From Gammaproteobacteria bacterium (GTDB lineage Bacteria > Pseudomonadota > Gammaproteobacteria > DSM-16500), in NCBI GenBank assembly GCA_031291175.1, contig JARLJO010000026.1, forward strand, positions 33,590-97,589: a stretch of DNA of 64,000 nt, given 5' to 3'. Of this stretch, positions 19,972 through 30,600 are shown in pieces. The translations under genes were made by a program, and so were the position numbers. How positions within the stretch are numbered: position 1 is the stretch's first letter; each line of letters opens with the position of its first letter. The notes under the pieces were generated by a model. It was not told the origin of the DNA and did not search any database. It saw only the letters and a list, made by a program, of their open reading frames with translations.

Positions 19972-20976
19972 ATGGACTTTATTATGAGCTGGAATACTCG
20001 ATACCTACCCCCAGACCCGAACCAATGGCGCGGCCGGGATGACATCCCGCCTAACTCGTGTTTTTTTCACATTGTCCAACCACTCAACCTACTGGACCAT
20101 AAATTCATTGAGCCCAAAATACCCAGCTTCGCTTTAATTGGTTTTCGTTGTGATGAAGGAATTAAACGTAACCATGGTCGCATAGGCGCAGCCGAAGGGC
20201 CCGCTGCCATCCGACACGCCCTATCAAAACTCCCCATCCAAAAGCAAAACATCACTTGTTACGATGCAGGGAGCATCACTTGCGCCGATGGCGAACTCGA
20301 AGAAGCGCAACACGAATTAGGCGCTGCCATCGAATACTTGTTAGATCATGACCTCTGCCCTATCGTCATCGGCGGCGGCCATGAATTAGCCTGGGGTCAT
20401 TATCAAGGCATCGCCAGAAAACATCCCCGCAAAAATTTAGGCATCGTTAACTTTGATGCCCATTTTGATATGCGCCCCATGCTACCTAATAACTTAGGCA
20501 GCTCCGGCACCCCGTTTTTACAAATTGCAAAATCACATGAATCCGCAGGCAAACGCTTCGATTACAATGTTATCGGCATCCAACATGCAGGCAATATTCG
20601 CCAACTCTTCGATACCGCCCGTCTTTATGATACCAAAATTATTTTGGCCGATGAGCTGCACCAAGGACAACAACAAAAAGTAGTCGACTTTGTCGACCGG
20701 ATCATCGATCAAAATGAAATACTGTATATGAGCATTTGCCTGGATGTTTTTTCGGCCGCGTACGCGCCAGGTGTGAGCGCCAGCCAACCATTGGGATTAG
20801 AACCCTGGGATGTCATTCCTTTTGTACGCCTACTGGCCGCTTCTGGAAAAGTCATAAGCTGTGATATCGCCGAACTTTGTCCGCGATACGATGTCGATCA
20901 ACGCACGGCAAAATTGGCAGCTAATTTAATTTATGAATTTATTCATCATTATCATCATCCATCACAACCCTGGTAA
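19972..20976 (+). CDS. hutG: Formimidoylglutamase
   Basis: Arginase-family binuclear manganese hydrolase converting N-formimidoylglutamate to glutamate and formamide. The 334 residues include the metal-ligand motifs [20 protein letters not shown] and [16 protein letters not shown]. Two in-frame ATGs (19972 and 19984) compete, neither with a clear Shine-Dalgarno; the longer is given. First gene of hutG-hutU-hutH, with 8 bp to hutU. Confidence 0.95.
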   Translation: MDFIMSWNTRYLPPDPNQWRGRDDIPPNSCFFHIVQPLNLLDHKFIEPKIPSFALIGFRCDEGIKRNHGRIGAAEGPAAIRHALSKLPIQKQNITCYDAGSITCADGELEEAQHELGAAIEYLLDHDLCPIVIGGGHELAWGHYQGIARKHPRKNLGIVNFDAHFDMRPMLPNNLGSSGTPFLQIAKSHESAGKRFDYNVIGIQHAGNIRQLFDTARLYDTKIILADELHQGQQQKVVDFVDRIIDQNEILYMSICLDVFSAAYAPGVSASQPLGLEPWDVIPFVRLLAASGKVISCDIAELCPRYDVDQRTAKLAANLIYEFIHHYHHPSQPW

Positions 20977-20984
20977 TTTACTCT

Positions 20985-22658
20985 ATGGAAAGCACTTTAC
21001 GTCACGACCCTTCGCGTCTTATTAAAGCGTCACACGGAACGACACTCTCTGCAAAAAGCTGGCTAACAGAAGCAGCTTTGCGGATGCTCATGAATAACCT
21101 GGATCCCAATGTCGCAGAAATTCCCAGCGATTTAGTGGTGTATGGCGGCATCGGGCGCGCAGCGCGCGACTGGCAAAGCTTCGATGCCATTGTTGCCACA
21201 CTCAAATCATTGAATGATGATGAAACACTATTAATTCAATCCGGCAAGCCCGTCGGCGTTTTTAAAACGCACAAAGACGCGCCGCGCGTCCTCCTCGCCA
21301 ATTCCAATCTCGTACCGCATTGGGCGAACTGGGAACACTTTCATGAGCTAGATAAAAAAGGCTTAATGATGTATGGGCAAATGACCGCAGGCTCCTGGAT
21401 TTATATTGGTAGCCAAGGCATAGTCCAGGGCACGTATGAAACCTTTGTCGAAGCAGGCCGACAACATTATAACGGCAACCTCAAAGGCAAATGGATACTC
21501 ACCGGCGGTTTGGGTGGCATGGGCGGTGCGCAACCCTTAGCCGCCACCATGGCGGGCGCCAGCATGCTTGCGGTTGAGTGCGATGAAAAACGCATTCAAC
21601 GTCGTCTTGAAACGGGTTATCTCGACAAACAAGCCAATACAGTCGATGAAGCATTAGCCCTCATTAACAATGCACACCAAGCGGGTAAAAGCCTATCTGT
21701 CGGCTTGCTCGGCAATGCGGCAGAAGTGTTCCCTGAATTAGTGGCGCGCGGTATTCGCCCGGATCTGGTGACGGATCAAACCAGCGCGCACGATCCTTTG
21801 AATGGCTACCTCCCAGTCGGCTGGAGCTTGCAACAAGCAGAAGCCACGCGAAAAACCGATCCGGCGGAAGTCGTTCGTGCTGCGAAAGCATCGATAGCAT
21901 TACAAGTCACAGCGATGCTGGCTTTTCATGAACAAGGCATTCCAACCTTCGATTACGGCAATAATATTCGTCAAATGGCGAAAGATGTTGGTGTCAAAAA
22001 CGCGTTTGATTTTCCTGGATTTGTGCCAGCTTATATTCGACCACTGTTTTGTCGTGGCGTTGGCCCATTTCGCTGGGTGGCTTTGTCGGGTGATCCTGAA
22101 GACATCTACAAAACCGATGCGAAAGTGAAAGAACTGCTTCCCAACAACCCACATCTGCATCAATGGTTAGACATGGCCAAAGAACGCATTCATTTTCAAG
22201 GCTTACCCGCACGCATTTGCTGGGTGGGACTGGGTGATAGAGAGCGCCTGGGAATGGCCTTTAACGAAATGGTTGCCCGTGGTGAACTAAAAGCGCCGAT
22301 TGTGATTGGTCGCGACCATCTTGATACTGGATCAGTGGCGAGCCCTAATCGTGAAACGGAAGCCATGAAAGATGGTTCAGACGCTGTCTCTGACTGGCCA
22401 TTATTGAACGCATTGCTAAATTGCGCGAGTGGTGCGACCTGGGTCAGCATTCATCATGGCGGCGGCGTTGGCATGGGCTACTCTCAACATGCTGGCATGG
22501 TCATTGTAGCTGACGGCAGCAAAGAAGCGGCTGTTCGGTTGCAACGCGTGTTACACAATGATCCCGCAAGTGGCGTAATGCGTCATGCCGATGCAGGCTA
22601 TGAAATCGCTATTGAATGCGCGAAAGAACATCACCTCCATTTACCGATGATGAAATAG
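20985..22658 (+). CDS. hutU: Urocanate hydratase
   Basis: Second step of histidine degradation: hydrates urocanate to imidazolonepropionate with a tightly bound NAD. The 557 residues match the family (~556). The NAD-binding [42 protein letters not shown] and [18 protein letters not shown] are diagnostic. Tightly packed between hutG (8 bp) and hutH (28 bp). Confidence 0.98.
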   Translation: MESTLRHDPSRLIKASHGTTLSAKSWLTEAALRMLMNNLDPNVAEIPSDLVVYGGIGRAARDWQSFDAIVATLKSLNDDETLLIQSGKPVGVFKTHKDAPRVLLANSNLVPHWANWEHFHELDKKGLMMYGQMTAGSWIYIGSQGIVQGTYETFVEAGRQHYNGNLKGKWILTGGLGGMGGAQPLAATMAGASMLAVECDEKRIQRRLETGYLDKQANTVDEALALINNAHQAGKSLSVGLLGNAAEVFPELVARGIRPDLVTDQTSAHDPLNGYLPVGWSLQQAEATRKTDPAEVVRAAKASIALQVTAMLAFHEQGIPTFDYGNNIRQMAKDVGVKNAFDFPGFVPAYIRPLFCRGVGPFRWVALSGDPEDIYKTDAKVKELLPNNPHLHQWLDMAKERIHFQGLPARICWVGLGDRERLGMAFNEMVARGELKAPIVIGRDHLDTGSVASPNRETEAMKDGSDAVSDWPLLNALLNCASGATWVSIHHGGGVGMGYSQHAGMVIVADGSKEAAVRLQRVLHNDPASGVMRHADAGYEIAIECAKEHHLHLPMMK

Positions 22659-22686
22659 CACTATGTAAGTAAGGATAGACGTATTT

Positions 22687-24195
22687 ATGAAAAAGCTTTT
22701 TATATTAAAACCAGGGCAACTCACTCTGGAAGATATCCAGCTATTACTCGATGAAGAAACAACACTTGAACTACACCCTGATTGCATTGAGGCCATTAAT
22801 CAATCCGCAAAAGTGGTTAGTAAAATTATAGAAGAAAACAAAACGGCTTACGGCATCAACACAGGGTTCGGTTTACTGGCTAGCACGCGCATTAGCAATA
22901 AAGACTTAGAGACACTGCAAAAAAGTATTGTGCTCTCGCATGCAGCGGGCACCGGTGATTTATTTGCAGACTCTGTGGTCAGATTGATTCTCGCGCTTAA
23001 AATTAATAGTCTTGCGCGTGGTTTTTCTGGCGTACAATTAAAAACAATTGAAGCATTGATTCATTTATTTAATGCCAAAGTCTATCCTTGCATTCCTTCG
23101 CAAGGCTCAGTGGGTGCATCAGGTGACTTAGCACCGCTTGCCCACATGAGCGCAACGCTCATTGGTGTGGGTGAAACACGCCATGCTGGCAAAATCATTT
23201 CAGCCGTAGAAGGTTTAAAAATTGCTGGGCTAGAACCACTGATACTGGGGCCTAAAGAAGGATTAGCACTGCTAAATGGCACACAAGCATCGACAGCACT
23301 GGCTTTATTAGGCAGCTTTGCTGCAGATCAAGTGTTTTATGCCGCGATCGTGACAGGCGCTTTATCAGTGGATGCCGCGCTTGGTAGTGACAAACCTTTT
23401 GATGAACGCATTCAAGCGGTGCGTGGTCACCCCCAACAAACGGCCGTGGCGAAAATGCTTCGCGATTTACTGCAAGGCAGCAAAATTCGCGACTCACACA
23501 TTGACTGCGAAAAAGTTCAAGATCCTTATTCTTTGCGTTGTCAGCCACAAGTTATGGGGGCGTGTCTTTCGCATATGTTATTTGCGCGCGAGACACTTCT
23601 TATTGAAGCCAATGCGGTATCGGATAACCCTCTAGTTTTTGCGGCAGACGATGAAATTCTTTCTGGCGGCAACTTTCATGCTGAGCCGGTTGCGATGGCT
23701 GCCGATACGCTAGCGCTCAGCATTGCTGAAATTGGCGCGCTTTCTGAGAGACGTATCGCTTTGCTAACTGATCCGAGATTCAGTCATTTGCCTGCGTTTT
23801 TAGTCAAGGATGCAGGAATTAACTCGGGCTTTATGATTGCGCAAGTGACAGCGGCGGCTCTGGCTAGCGAAAATAAATCGTTAGCTCATCCTGCCAGTGT
23901 TGACAGTCTGCCGACTTCCGCTAATCAGGAAGATCATGTCAGTATGGCAACTTATGCGGCGCGCCGCTTGTTGCCGATGGCGGAAAATACGGCGGGCATC
24001 GTTGCAATTGAATTATTGGCGGCTTGCCAGGGAATTGATTTTAGACGACCACTCAAAACCTCCCCCCAATTAGAAGCTGTTTTTGCGTTGGTGCGTGAAC
24101 AGGTGGCTTTTTATGATAAGGATCGATTTTTTGCGCCGGATATTGCTGCGGCGAAAAAAATTATTCTGACAAAACGGTTGTCTGGTTTTATTTAA
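22687..24195 (+). CDS. hutH: Histidine ammonia-lyase
   Basis: First step of histidine degradation: eliminates ammonia to give urocanate. The 502 residues include the Ala-Ser-Gly triad (residues 144-146 in [14 protein letters not shown]) that forms the MIO prosthetic group. Other family motifs: [31 protein letters not shown] and NGGNFH-like [11 protein letters not shown]. Last gene of the operon; a composite repeat block follows and no clear terminator is seen. Confidence 0.98.
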   Translation: MKKLFILKPGQLTLEDIQLLLDEETTLELHPDCIEAINQSAKVVSKIIEENKTAYGINTGFGLLASTRISNKDLETLQKSIVLSHAAGTGDLFADSVVRLILALKINSLARGFSGVQLKTIEALIHLFNAKVYPCIPSQGSVGASGDLAPLAHMSATLIGVGETRHAGKIISAVEGLKIAGLEPLILGPKEGLALLNGTQASTALALLGSFAADQVFYAAIVTGALSVDAALGSDKPFDERIQAVRGHPQQTAVAKMLRDLLQGSKIRDSHIDCEKVQDPYSLRCQPQVMGACLSHMLFARETLLIEANAVSDNPLVFAADDEILSGGNFHAEPVAMAADTLALSIAEIGALSERRIALLTDPRFSHLPAFLVKDAGINSGFMIAQVTAAALASENKSLAHPASVDSLPTSANQEDHVSMATYAARRLLPMAENTAGIVAIELLAACQGIDFRRPLKTSPQLEAVFALVREQVAFYDKDRFFAPDIAAAKKIILTKRLSGFI

Positions 24196-24253
24196 AATGG
24201 GATAGGAGCATATCGTTCTTTGGTTTGTTCGCTTTCGCGCTAAAGGCTTGTGC

Positions 24254-24345
24254 TTTGGTGTAGGTTGGATTGAGCGTTTTTTTGCGAAACCCAACGTTTA
24301 GTGAAATGTTGGGCTTCGTACCTCAGCCCAACCTATGCCTACACC
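24254..24345 (-). repeat. Dispersed repeat C in composite block
   Basis: GTAGGTTGGATTGAGCGTTTTTTTGCG, then AACCCAACGTTTAGTGAAATGTTGGGC, ending CAGCCCAACCTATG. It forms a C-A-B composite (24254-24575) that is the inverted counterpart of B-A-C at 55073-55480. Confidence 0.65.
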
Positions 24346-24367
24346 TCTGAGTGAATGTGTGTCTGTG

Positions 24368-24450
24368 TGATTTAGCAGGGGTTCGCGGACTAAGACCCCC
24401 ACAAAAAGCGTGGGGGTCTTAGTCCGTGCTACTGATCTTTGTGCTACGTC
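24368..24450 (-). repeat. Dispersed repeat A, copy 2 (inverted)
   Basis: CGGACTAAGACCCCCAC-AAAAAGC-GTGGGGGTCTTAGTCCG is a perfect 17-bp stem, the best-conserved hairpin of this family. Flanks match 55213-55294 in reverse complement (GTAGCACAAAGAT). Confidence 0.85.
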
Positions 24451-24575
24451 TTCGCTTCAACGAAGTTGAAGTGAATCAAAAAAAACGGGGTGTCATGGTA
24501 GGTTTGCTTTTTACGCTGCTACGCCTTATGGCGAGCACGAAAAAAGTAAACCTACCATGACAGGACCTGAGGCAA
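24450..24575 (-). repeat. Dispersed palindromic repeat B, copy 3 (inverted)
   Basis: CTTCAACGAAGTTGAAG hairpin, then ACGGGGTGTCATGGTAGGTTTG and AAGTAAACCTACCATGACAGGACC. Ends 26 bp before the stop of the convergent 336-residue gene. Confidence 0.85.
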
Positions 24576-24601
24576 CTTTAAGAGTTCATTTCGATCGATC
24601 A

Positions 24602-25612
24602 TTACCGCAGACACGGGAACCATCTTGCTTCGGATTTTATTTCTTGATCCTTGTTTTTTTCCTCATCAACTTCTGATTCAGGACTGTTCCTACTATAGGA
24701 TTCTTGATCCGAATCTATCGGCTCAGCACTTGTTGTTGATGCGCCATGCGGGCTAGACAGAGAAGCTGGCTCGTCTTGTTCTTCCAAGTCTATCACTTCC
24801 AGCTGCGCACTCACCTCTTCAATGGTTGGAACACTTGACGGTCTCAGCTCTGCCACTTTTTGTTTAGCCACATGTCTTTGTGCATGCTGACATGACATCT
24901 CCGCAGCAAGTCTTGCTTCTTCTCTCCTCATGATCCTAACAATCTGCAATAGTTTATTGCTAAGGAACATTGCATGCTCTGGCTTTTCCATCCAAAAATA
25001 GACGCCGACACCACCTTTTTTCAATGCTTTTGCCAAGCGCTCCATCTCATCTGCCGTTTGAAAGCGCTTTGGCAGATAAATAATGAGATCGTCCTTACAA
25101 TTAAATTTTTGATATTCTAATTTACTGGCTGCCACTTTATCTTCACACTCAATGGCCCATATCATTAACTGCTCTTTTGCCCGCACATGACCCGCGCGGC
25201 TCGCATCGCTTAACAGATCGCAACTAAATTCATGTTGCATCTGACGAAAATCTTCCTTCGTAATGGCATCAGCGCGATTATAAAAAATTTCAATATGATC
25301 TCCGTAATAACCGTGATCACTATTATTGACCGCATGAAGGAGCTCATAAAAGTCTTCTGCTGTCGTTGGCTTGGTTTCCAACCAAAGTGACATTAATCCT
25401 TTTTTATAAACGAATGTTCTTTTGGCTCCAAAAACTGGGTTAAAATCCACATCAGTGATGACTGAAGAGCTAGAGCTTCCGGATGACTTAGGGGGGCCGC
25501 CAAACTCACTCTGTCCCGTCGTAAAATAACCCTTCATTTCCAAAGCCGCTGCTTTTTCGCCTGCTGTTAACTGCGGTAAAAACATTTTCTGAATCTGTCT
25601 GACTGAACTCAT
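24602..25612 (-). CDS. Hypothetical protein, candidate effector with Glu-rich C-terminus
   Basis: Not recognised. The 336 residues are soluble with no signal peptide. A serine run follows residue 40 (SSGSSSSSV), residues ~70-225 look globular (WLETKPTTAEDFYELLHAV, DDLIIYLPKRF), residues ~225-265 are a probable coiled coil (MRREEARLAAEM), and the last ~65 residues are acidic and disordered (EVDEEKNKDQEI). A Glu-rich segment near the C-terminus is known as the E-block in Legionella Dot/Icm substrates, so secretion is a reasonable guess. It is flanked by repeat B and by a 400-bp non-coding gap. Confidence 0.7.
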   Translation of the reverse strand: MSSVRQIQKMFLPQLTAGEKAAALEMKGYFTTGQSEFGGPPKSSGSSSSSVITDVDFNPVFGAKRTFVYKKGLMSLWLETKPTTAEDFYELLHAVNNSDHGYYGDHIEIFYNRADAITKEDFRQMQHEFSCDLLSDASRAGHVRAKEQLMIWAIECEDKVAASKLEYQKFNCKDDLIIYLPKRFQTADEMERLAKALKKGGVGVYFWMEKPEHAMFLSNKLLQIVRIMRREEARLAAEMSCQHAQRHVAKQKVAELRPSSVPTIEEVSAQLEVIDLEEQDEPASLSSPHGASTTSAEPIDSDQESYSRNSPESEVDEEKNKDQEIKSEARWFPCLR

Positions 25613-26012
25613 TTCAAACCACCTCTCGTTTAATCTAATAATAATTATTTTTACTTTATGTGCTTAAATTGCAACCTCATCTGCCGAGCATTTTTTGTTA
25701 AAAGATAAATTTTTATATCGCAACAAATCAGGGCCGAAGAAACTCAAACGAGATCAATAATCTAACCACAGCTTTTAGGAGGGAGTTAACGATACGAACA
25801 GACAGAGATTGCCTATTTGAATGGGTGCGCGCCGGACAGATTAAATTCATCATCCATGGCGTCTAACCAAAAATCGCTGGGCAATGACTTGATCAAGCGT
25901 CCGACCTGACATCCTTTAACTCCTCGTTTTGTTTATTGCGTTTTATAGTGATGCTTTATTATAGTGGGCAATATATCATAACTTCGCCAAAAGAGCCTAA
26001 AAATCACACATC
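25613..26012. other. Non-coding gap with possible gene remnant
   Basis: Mostly AT-rich. On the minus strand, 25820-25935 reads without stop as ...GVKGCQVGRLIKSLPSD then FWLDAMDDEFNLSGAHPFK-stop, which has protein-like composition but no convincing start, so it may be the tail of a decayed gene. A short competing frame (20 codons from ATG 25916) has a good GAGGAG site but looks random. No repeat-family member is present. Confidence 0.3.
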
Positions 26013-27101
26013 ATGTTATCGAAACCGCACAAAACAAGATCAAATAGCGCAGAAAAGTTCCAAAACCTGGTTTTATCGTGGTTTGATCAGCACGGTCGCA
26101 AGAACCTTCCCTGGCAACAGAACAAAACGCCTTATCGCGTCTGGGTATCTGAGATCATGCTTCAGCAAACACAGGTCAGCACCGCCATTCCCTATTTTGA
26201 ACGGTTTCTGCAGCGCTTTCCCACCATAAACCAACTCGCCAAGGCGACTGAGGATGAGGTATTGCATTTATGGACTGGCCTTGGTTACTACAACCGTGCC
26301 CGCAATTTACATAAAACAGCAAAAATCATCGCGGCTTCTCATAGTGGCCAATTTCCCGCCACACAACTTCTGCTTGAGAATCTACCCGGTATTGGACGCT
26401 CGACTGCGGGTGCTATCTTAGCCATTGCCTTCGAAAAAAAAGCTGCCATTTTAGATGGCAATGTCAAACGCGTTTTGACACGCTTACATGCCATTACCGA
26501 ATGGCCTGGCGAGAAAAAGACGACCGAAACACTCTGGAAAATGGCAGAAAAATACACACCATCGCATCGTGTTGCCGATTACACCCAAGCCATGATGGAC
26601 ATTGGCGCCACCTTATGTGTACGCGGCACGCCTCGCTGCACGGAATGCCCTTTTCAGAAAACCTGCAAAGCACACCAGCTTGGCATAGCAAAAACCTTAC
26701 CCAAAAAGAAAGTAAGCGTGAAGATTCCCACACGTCAAATCACTCTGCTTATTTTTGTGCTAAACAATCAATATGTTCTTCTTGAAAAACGCCCCTCCAG
26801 CGGCATCTGGGGCGGCCTGTGGAGCTTGCCAGAGACAGCCTACACCCAATCAACCGATAGCTTGCGAAAAGCGGCTCGCGCACTCATAAAGCGCCCTATC
26901 GACAAAATCAGGCTGGGAGAGCAGTTCCGCCATACCTTCAGTCATTTTCACCTGGAGATTCAACCCGCATTGATTTCACTCAAACCCAGCAGGGGGAAAA
27001 TCATGGAAGCAGATCAACAAATTTGGTATAACCTGCTGCAACCTGACACAGTGGGCCTACCCGCTCCGGTCAAAACGCTTTTAATGGGACTCAACAAATG
27101 A
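26013..27101 (+). CDS. mutY: A/G-specific adenine glycosylase
   Basis: Removes adenine mispaired with 8-oxoguanine. The 362 residues include [23 protein letters not shown], the helix-hairpin-helix region [16 protein letters not shown], the catalytic Asp in [12 protein letters not shown] and a [4Fe-4S] cluster spaced C-x6-C-x2-C-x5-C ([17 protein letters not shown]). The C-terminal NUDIX-like domain has [15 protein letters not shown]. Its stop overlaps the next ATG (ATGA), coupling it to yggX, as in E. coli. Confidence 0.97.
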   Translation: MLSKPHKTRSNSAEKFQNLVLSWFDQHGRKNLPWQQNKTPYRVWVSEIMLQQTQVSTAIPYFERFLQRFPTINQLAKATEDEVLHLWTGLGYYNRARNLHKTAKIIAASHSGQFPATQLLLENLPGIGRSTAGAILAIAFEKKAAILDGNVKRVLTRLHAITEWPGEKKTTETLWKMAEKYTPSHRVADYTQAMMDIGATLCVRGTPRCTECPFQKTCKAHQLGIAKTLPKKKVSVKIPTRQITLLIFVLNNQYVLLEKRPSSGIWGGLWSLPETAYTQSTDSLRKAARALIKRPIDKIRLGEQFRHTFSHFHLEIQPALISLKPSRGKIMEADQQIWYNLLQPDTVGLPAPVKTLLMGLNK

Positions 27102-27370
27102 CCCGCATGATCGATTGCAAAAAACTGGGACAACCTGCAGAAGGCTTGGCTTTCCCTCCTTATCCTGGCGAGCTTGGAAAAAAAATCTACGAGAACATTT
27201 CAGCTGAAGCCTGGCAGCTGTGGATTAACCATCAAACCATGCTCATCAATGAGTATCGTTTGAGCATGCTCGATACCAATGCTAGAGTTTTTTTAAAACA
27301 GGAAATGGAAAAATTCCTCTTCGGAGAAGGCAGTGAAACACCCGCTGGCTACATTCCACCGGTAAAGTGA
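27098..27370 (+). CDS. yggX: Probable Fe(2+)-trafficking protein YggX
   Basis: Small 90-residue protein protecting iron-sulfur proteins from oxidants and supplying iron to their assembly or repair. Matches the family almost throughout: [23 protein letters not shown] with the conserved Cys7, [23 protein letters not shown] and FLFGEG near the end. Overlaps mutY by four bases; the pairing makes sense because MutY carries an Fe-S cluster. Confidence 0.97.
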   Translation: MTRMIDCKKLGQPAEGLAFPPYPGELGKKIYENISAEAWQLWINHQTMLINEYRLSMLDTNARVFLKQEMEKFLFGEGSETPAGYIPPVK

Positions 27371-27440
27371 TCTTTTTACTTGACTCAACGCGCTGCAATC
27401 GGTTTAATAGCGCGGATTCCAATGATCTATATCTATTGCC

Positions 27441-27516
27441 GGCCAGATAGCTCAGTTGGTAGAGCAAGGGATTGAAAATCCCTGTGTCCCTGGTTCGATT
27501 CCAGGTCTGGCCACCA
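27441..27516 (+). tRNA. tRNA-Phe (GAA)
   Basis: 76 nt with encoded CCA. The acceptor stem GGCCAGA pairs with TCTGGCC; the D-arm is GCTC...GAGC; the anticodon stem AGGGA/TCCCT encloses TTGAAAA, giving anticodon GAA; the T-arm CCTGG-TTCGATT-CCAGG is canonical. Located after mutY-yggX. Confidence 0.97.
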
Positions 27517-27616
27517 AATTGATATAGACAAGACAAACCAGCAAATCAAAAAGTAATCCAAACTGCTTAAACTCACCCCAAGCCCAAACAAATTCTCGCA
27601 TCACATCAGGCAATCA

Positions 27617-27644
27617 TTACTCACCCAGTGAAATTCGGTATAAT
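27617..27644 (+). promoter_or_regulatory. Candidate promoter of the TPR gene
   Basis: TTACTC (27617-27622), 16-bp spacer, TATAAT (27639-27644, perfect -10). Thirty-three bases before the ATG at 27678. No PmrA-type repeat here. Confidence 0.45.
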
Positions 27645-27677
27645 ACGCGCAATTCTCATTAGAACAGGCGCGAACTT

Positions 27678-30600
27678 ATGCTTTCTGACCATCACCCCAC
27701 CCTCACCCTTGATGAAAAAAACGACGAGAGCATCGAAAAATATTTTTTGCTGCTAAAAAACTGCAACCCGTCTATCACAGAGAACGCACTCCGACATGCA
27801 GCTGCTTTTGTACATTTTGCCTTAATGCAGAAAGATAGCGCCCAAGTAAAAATCTACTTAGAGCTTGCTCAACAAATTTGCGAGCTTGATCTCCGCGCTG
27901 CGCGTTTGCTTGGCTATTATTACCTGCAAGATAAGCAATACCCCCAAGCACTCGTGCTTTTTAATCGCTTCATTGAAAATTACGATGACGATAACAGCGA
28001 CATCGGAATGAACGAAGCGGCTTCCTGTTTTTTTTATCGCGGTAGCTGTCATTTTCAAACCAACAACCATCATGCGGCCAGAGAAGACTTTTTACTGGGC
28101 ATGGCGGCCGACTTACAAGGCGACTGTCTCGGCGAATACACCAAAGAAATCATTAGTCAGCACATTGCCGAATTAGAAATCCTTCAGCTGACAAACAAAG
28201 GGCTTATTCCTGACAACCAGGATCATCACCTGCAAACAGCCAAACAATTACAAGCGCAACAAGATTATAAAAACAGCCTATACCATCTTGACCAAGCCAT
28301 ACTCGCCACCCCACTGAAAGCCGAACTTTACCTCATGCGTAGCGATTTATACCAACAACTGATGGTTGATTCGGGTGACACGGCATCGCTAGGCGAAGCC
28401 ACACGCAATCGCATGCTTGCCGCATGGCTCAATATCGCCAAAATTGACGAAACCAGCACTTTCGATGGCAAAACAGTGCGAAATGAAGCACACCAATTAT
28501 TTGCAAAATATGAAGAATCACAAGCAGAAACCAAAACGCTTCAAAACAAAGCACAAAGACTCCATGCAGCAACCATTCAAACAGAAGAGAAAAAAAAGAT
28601 AGGTCAAACACAAGCGGATTTAACACCCACTATCGAAAAAGTCCGCGAATATCTGCCAGACATCCCTAACAATAACTTCCTAACTATAACGGCGAAAGCG
28701 GTTTTTAATTTACATCAAGGTAACACCGACGGTATCACCCTGGCCGAGTGTCAAGAAATCCTTGATTTATTGAAAACCCCAAGCGAAATGCCTGACGCTT
28801 ATTTAAAAGCGCTAGACAACCGACTTAAAAAGTTAACCAGGCAAAAAAATTATTATCAAGCAGTTGTGGTGCTGGATCAGGCCATCAGCCATTACCCGCG
28901 CATTCACGCGCTATATGTCCAGCGCGCAAAATTTTTCATGATGCAAAGCATCATAAAAACCAATCGAGACCAACCTTTCAACGATTTGAATTTTGCCCTA
29001 TGGCTGCATCGCAGCAGGCTTGACAAACATGTCCCTTCTCTCATCCCCTACCATGAACAGAAAAGAGCTTTTTATCTGTGTAATGGTGAGTGCGAAAAAA
29101 GCTTACAAGAACACAAAATGATATTAGCGCTGCTTCCTGAAAACAAAAAGGCAGCGGCAAATAAAGAATATGTCAGCGTCATCCATGATCTATTCAGAGT
29201 GAATCCGCATTTAAAGCGGGAAGCCCCTGAAGGTGTACTGAAATGGCTGAATCTTTCTTATCTGATTATTCCTGACCCCAAAGTCAAAGAAAAAATAACA
29301 GAACTAGAAACCCAGCTTTATTCATCTGCATCGAGCGCAGCAAGCAGTGCGCCGAAAAAGCAAAAGAAAAAAGCCAAGGCTCCAGAACTGGGTAGCGCTG
29401 CGCAACCCACTTCAGATGCAGGAAGCGCACCAGCCTCATCCATCCAGACAGAACCTGAGAAAGAAGAACCTGAATCTTCAACCAAAGCGGATGTAAAACA
29501 GTTGCAACCTGAAGAATTAACATCTCATGCAGAACAGGTAGAGCAACCTAGCAGCATCGAAACCAAAGCAGAGACCGCCACGTCTTCCTCACAAATATCC
29601 ATCCCTGCCGAAGAAGAAAGGCCAACTCTTGCTGAAATTCAGAAATTGATAGAACAACAAGAAGCAAAAGATCAAAGCGAATGGGAACAAGTCGATACCA
29701 AAGCTCACATAAGACAATTAAAAGAAAACAAAAAAGCAGCGCAACTGGAAGCGAGCAAGCTTGCCGAACAACAACACCGAGCGTCACTAAAACGCATGGT
29801 AAGATCGAAGAAAACACGCGCCGCCGCCACCGCACAAAGTGGTAATACTAACCCACAACACATCGCCTTACCTTCAACCTCATTACCACAAACCGAACCT
29901 TTTTCCGCCGTGATCAGCCATAATCCAATCATGCCGATTAGCCCAAGAGGCGCTTCACCGTCAATCGCTACGCAACCAAAAACCCCAACTTTATTAGCAA
30001 CACAAAGCGCTGCTGAAAATACTGAGAAAACCGAACCACCCCACTCTTTCGAAAATGTAGCGGCCACGCCTAACACCTCTTCTTTCGTAAGCGATGAGAC
30101 AGTAGCGCCGATAACAGCCGAAGCGCAAGACGATGCACTCATGCCGTCAGATAGCCAATTGCCTTTGAATACTGACACTCATTTGCAAAAAGATGAGAAT
30201 GAAAGTGATCATACGCACAATGCCGCGCCAGCAAGCAGCAGCGAAACCTTTTCGAACTCTTCATCCGGCACAAGCCATGCTGCCTCACCTTCGCAAAAAG
30301 AAGCGAATGAAATCTACCCTCCAGCATCAACAAATAACAGCGAAGCTATAACAATCCGGTCTTTTTCGGACACGAGCACAGAAACGATGTCAACAATAGC
30401 GCCATCGCTCTCTATTCACATTGATCCCGAAACGTCAGGAGAACAAATCGCATCACCTGTTCCACTTGAAAAAACCAATGTCTCTCAGAAAACAGGTATA
30501 GCGCTCGAAGAAAAAACAATAGAAACTCATCCTTATGTATACAATGATCTTGAATTAAACCTCTTAACGCTATTGCAAGCACAGCAACAGGCAATCGGTG

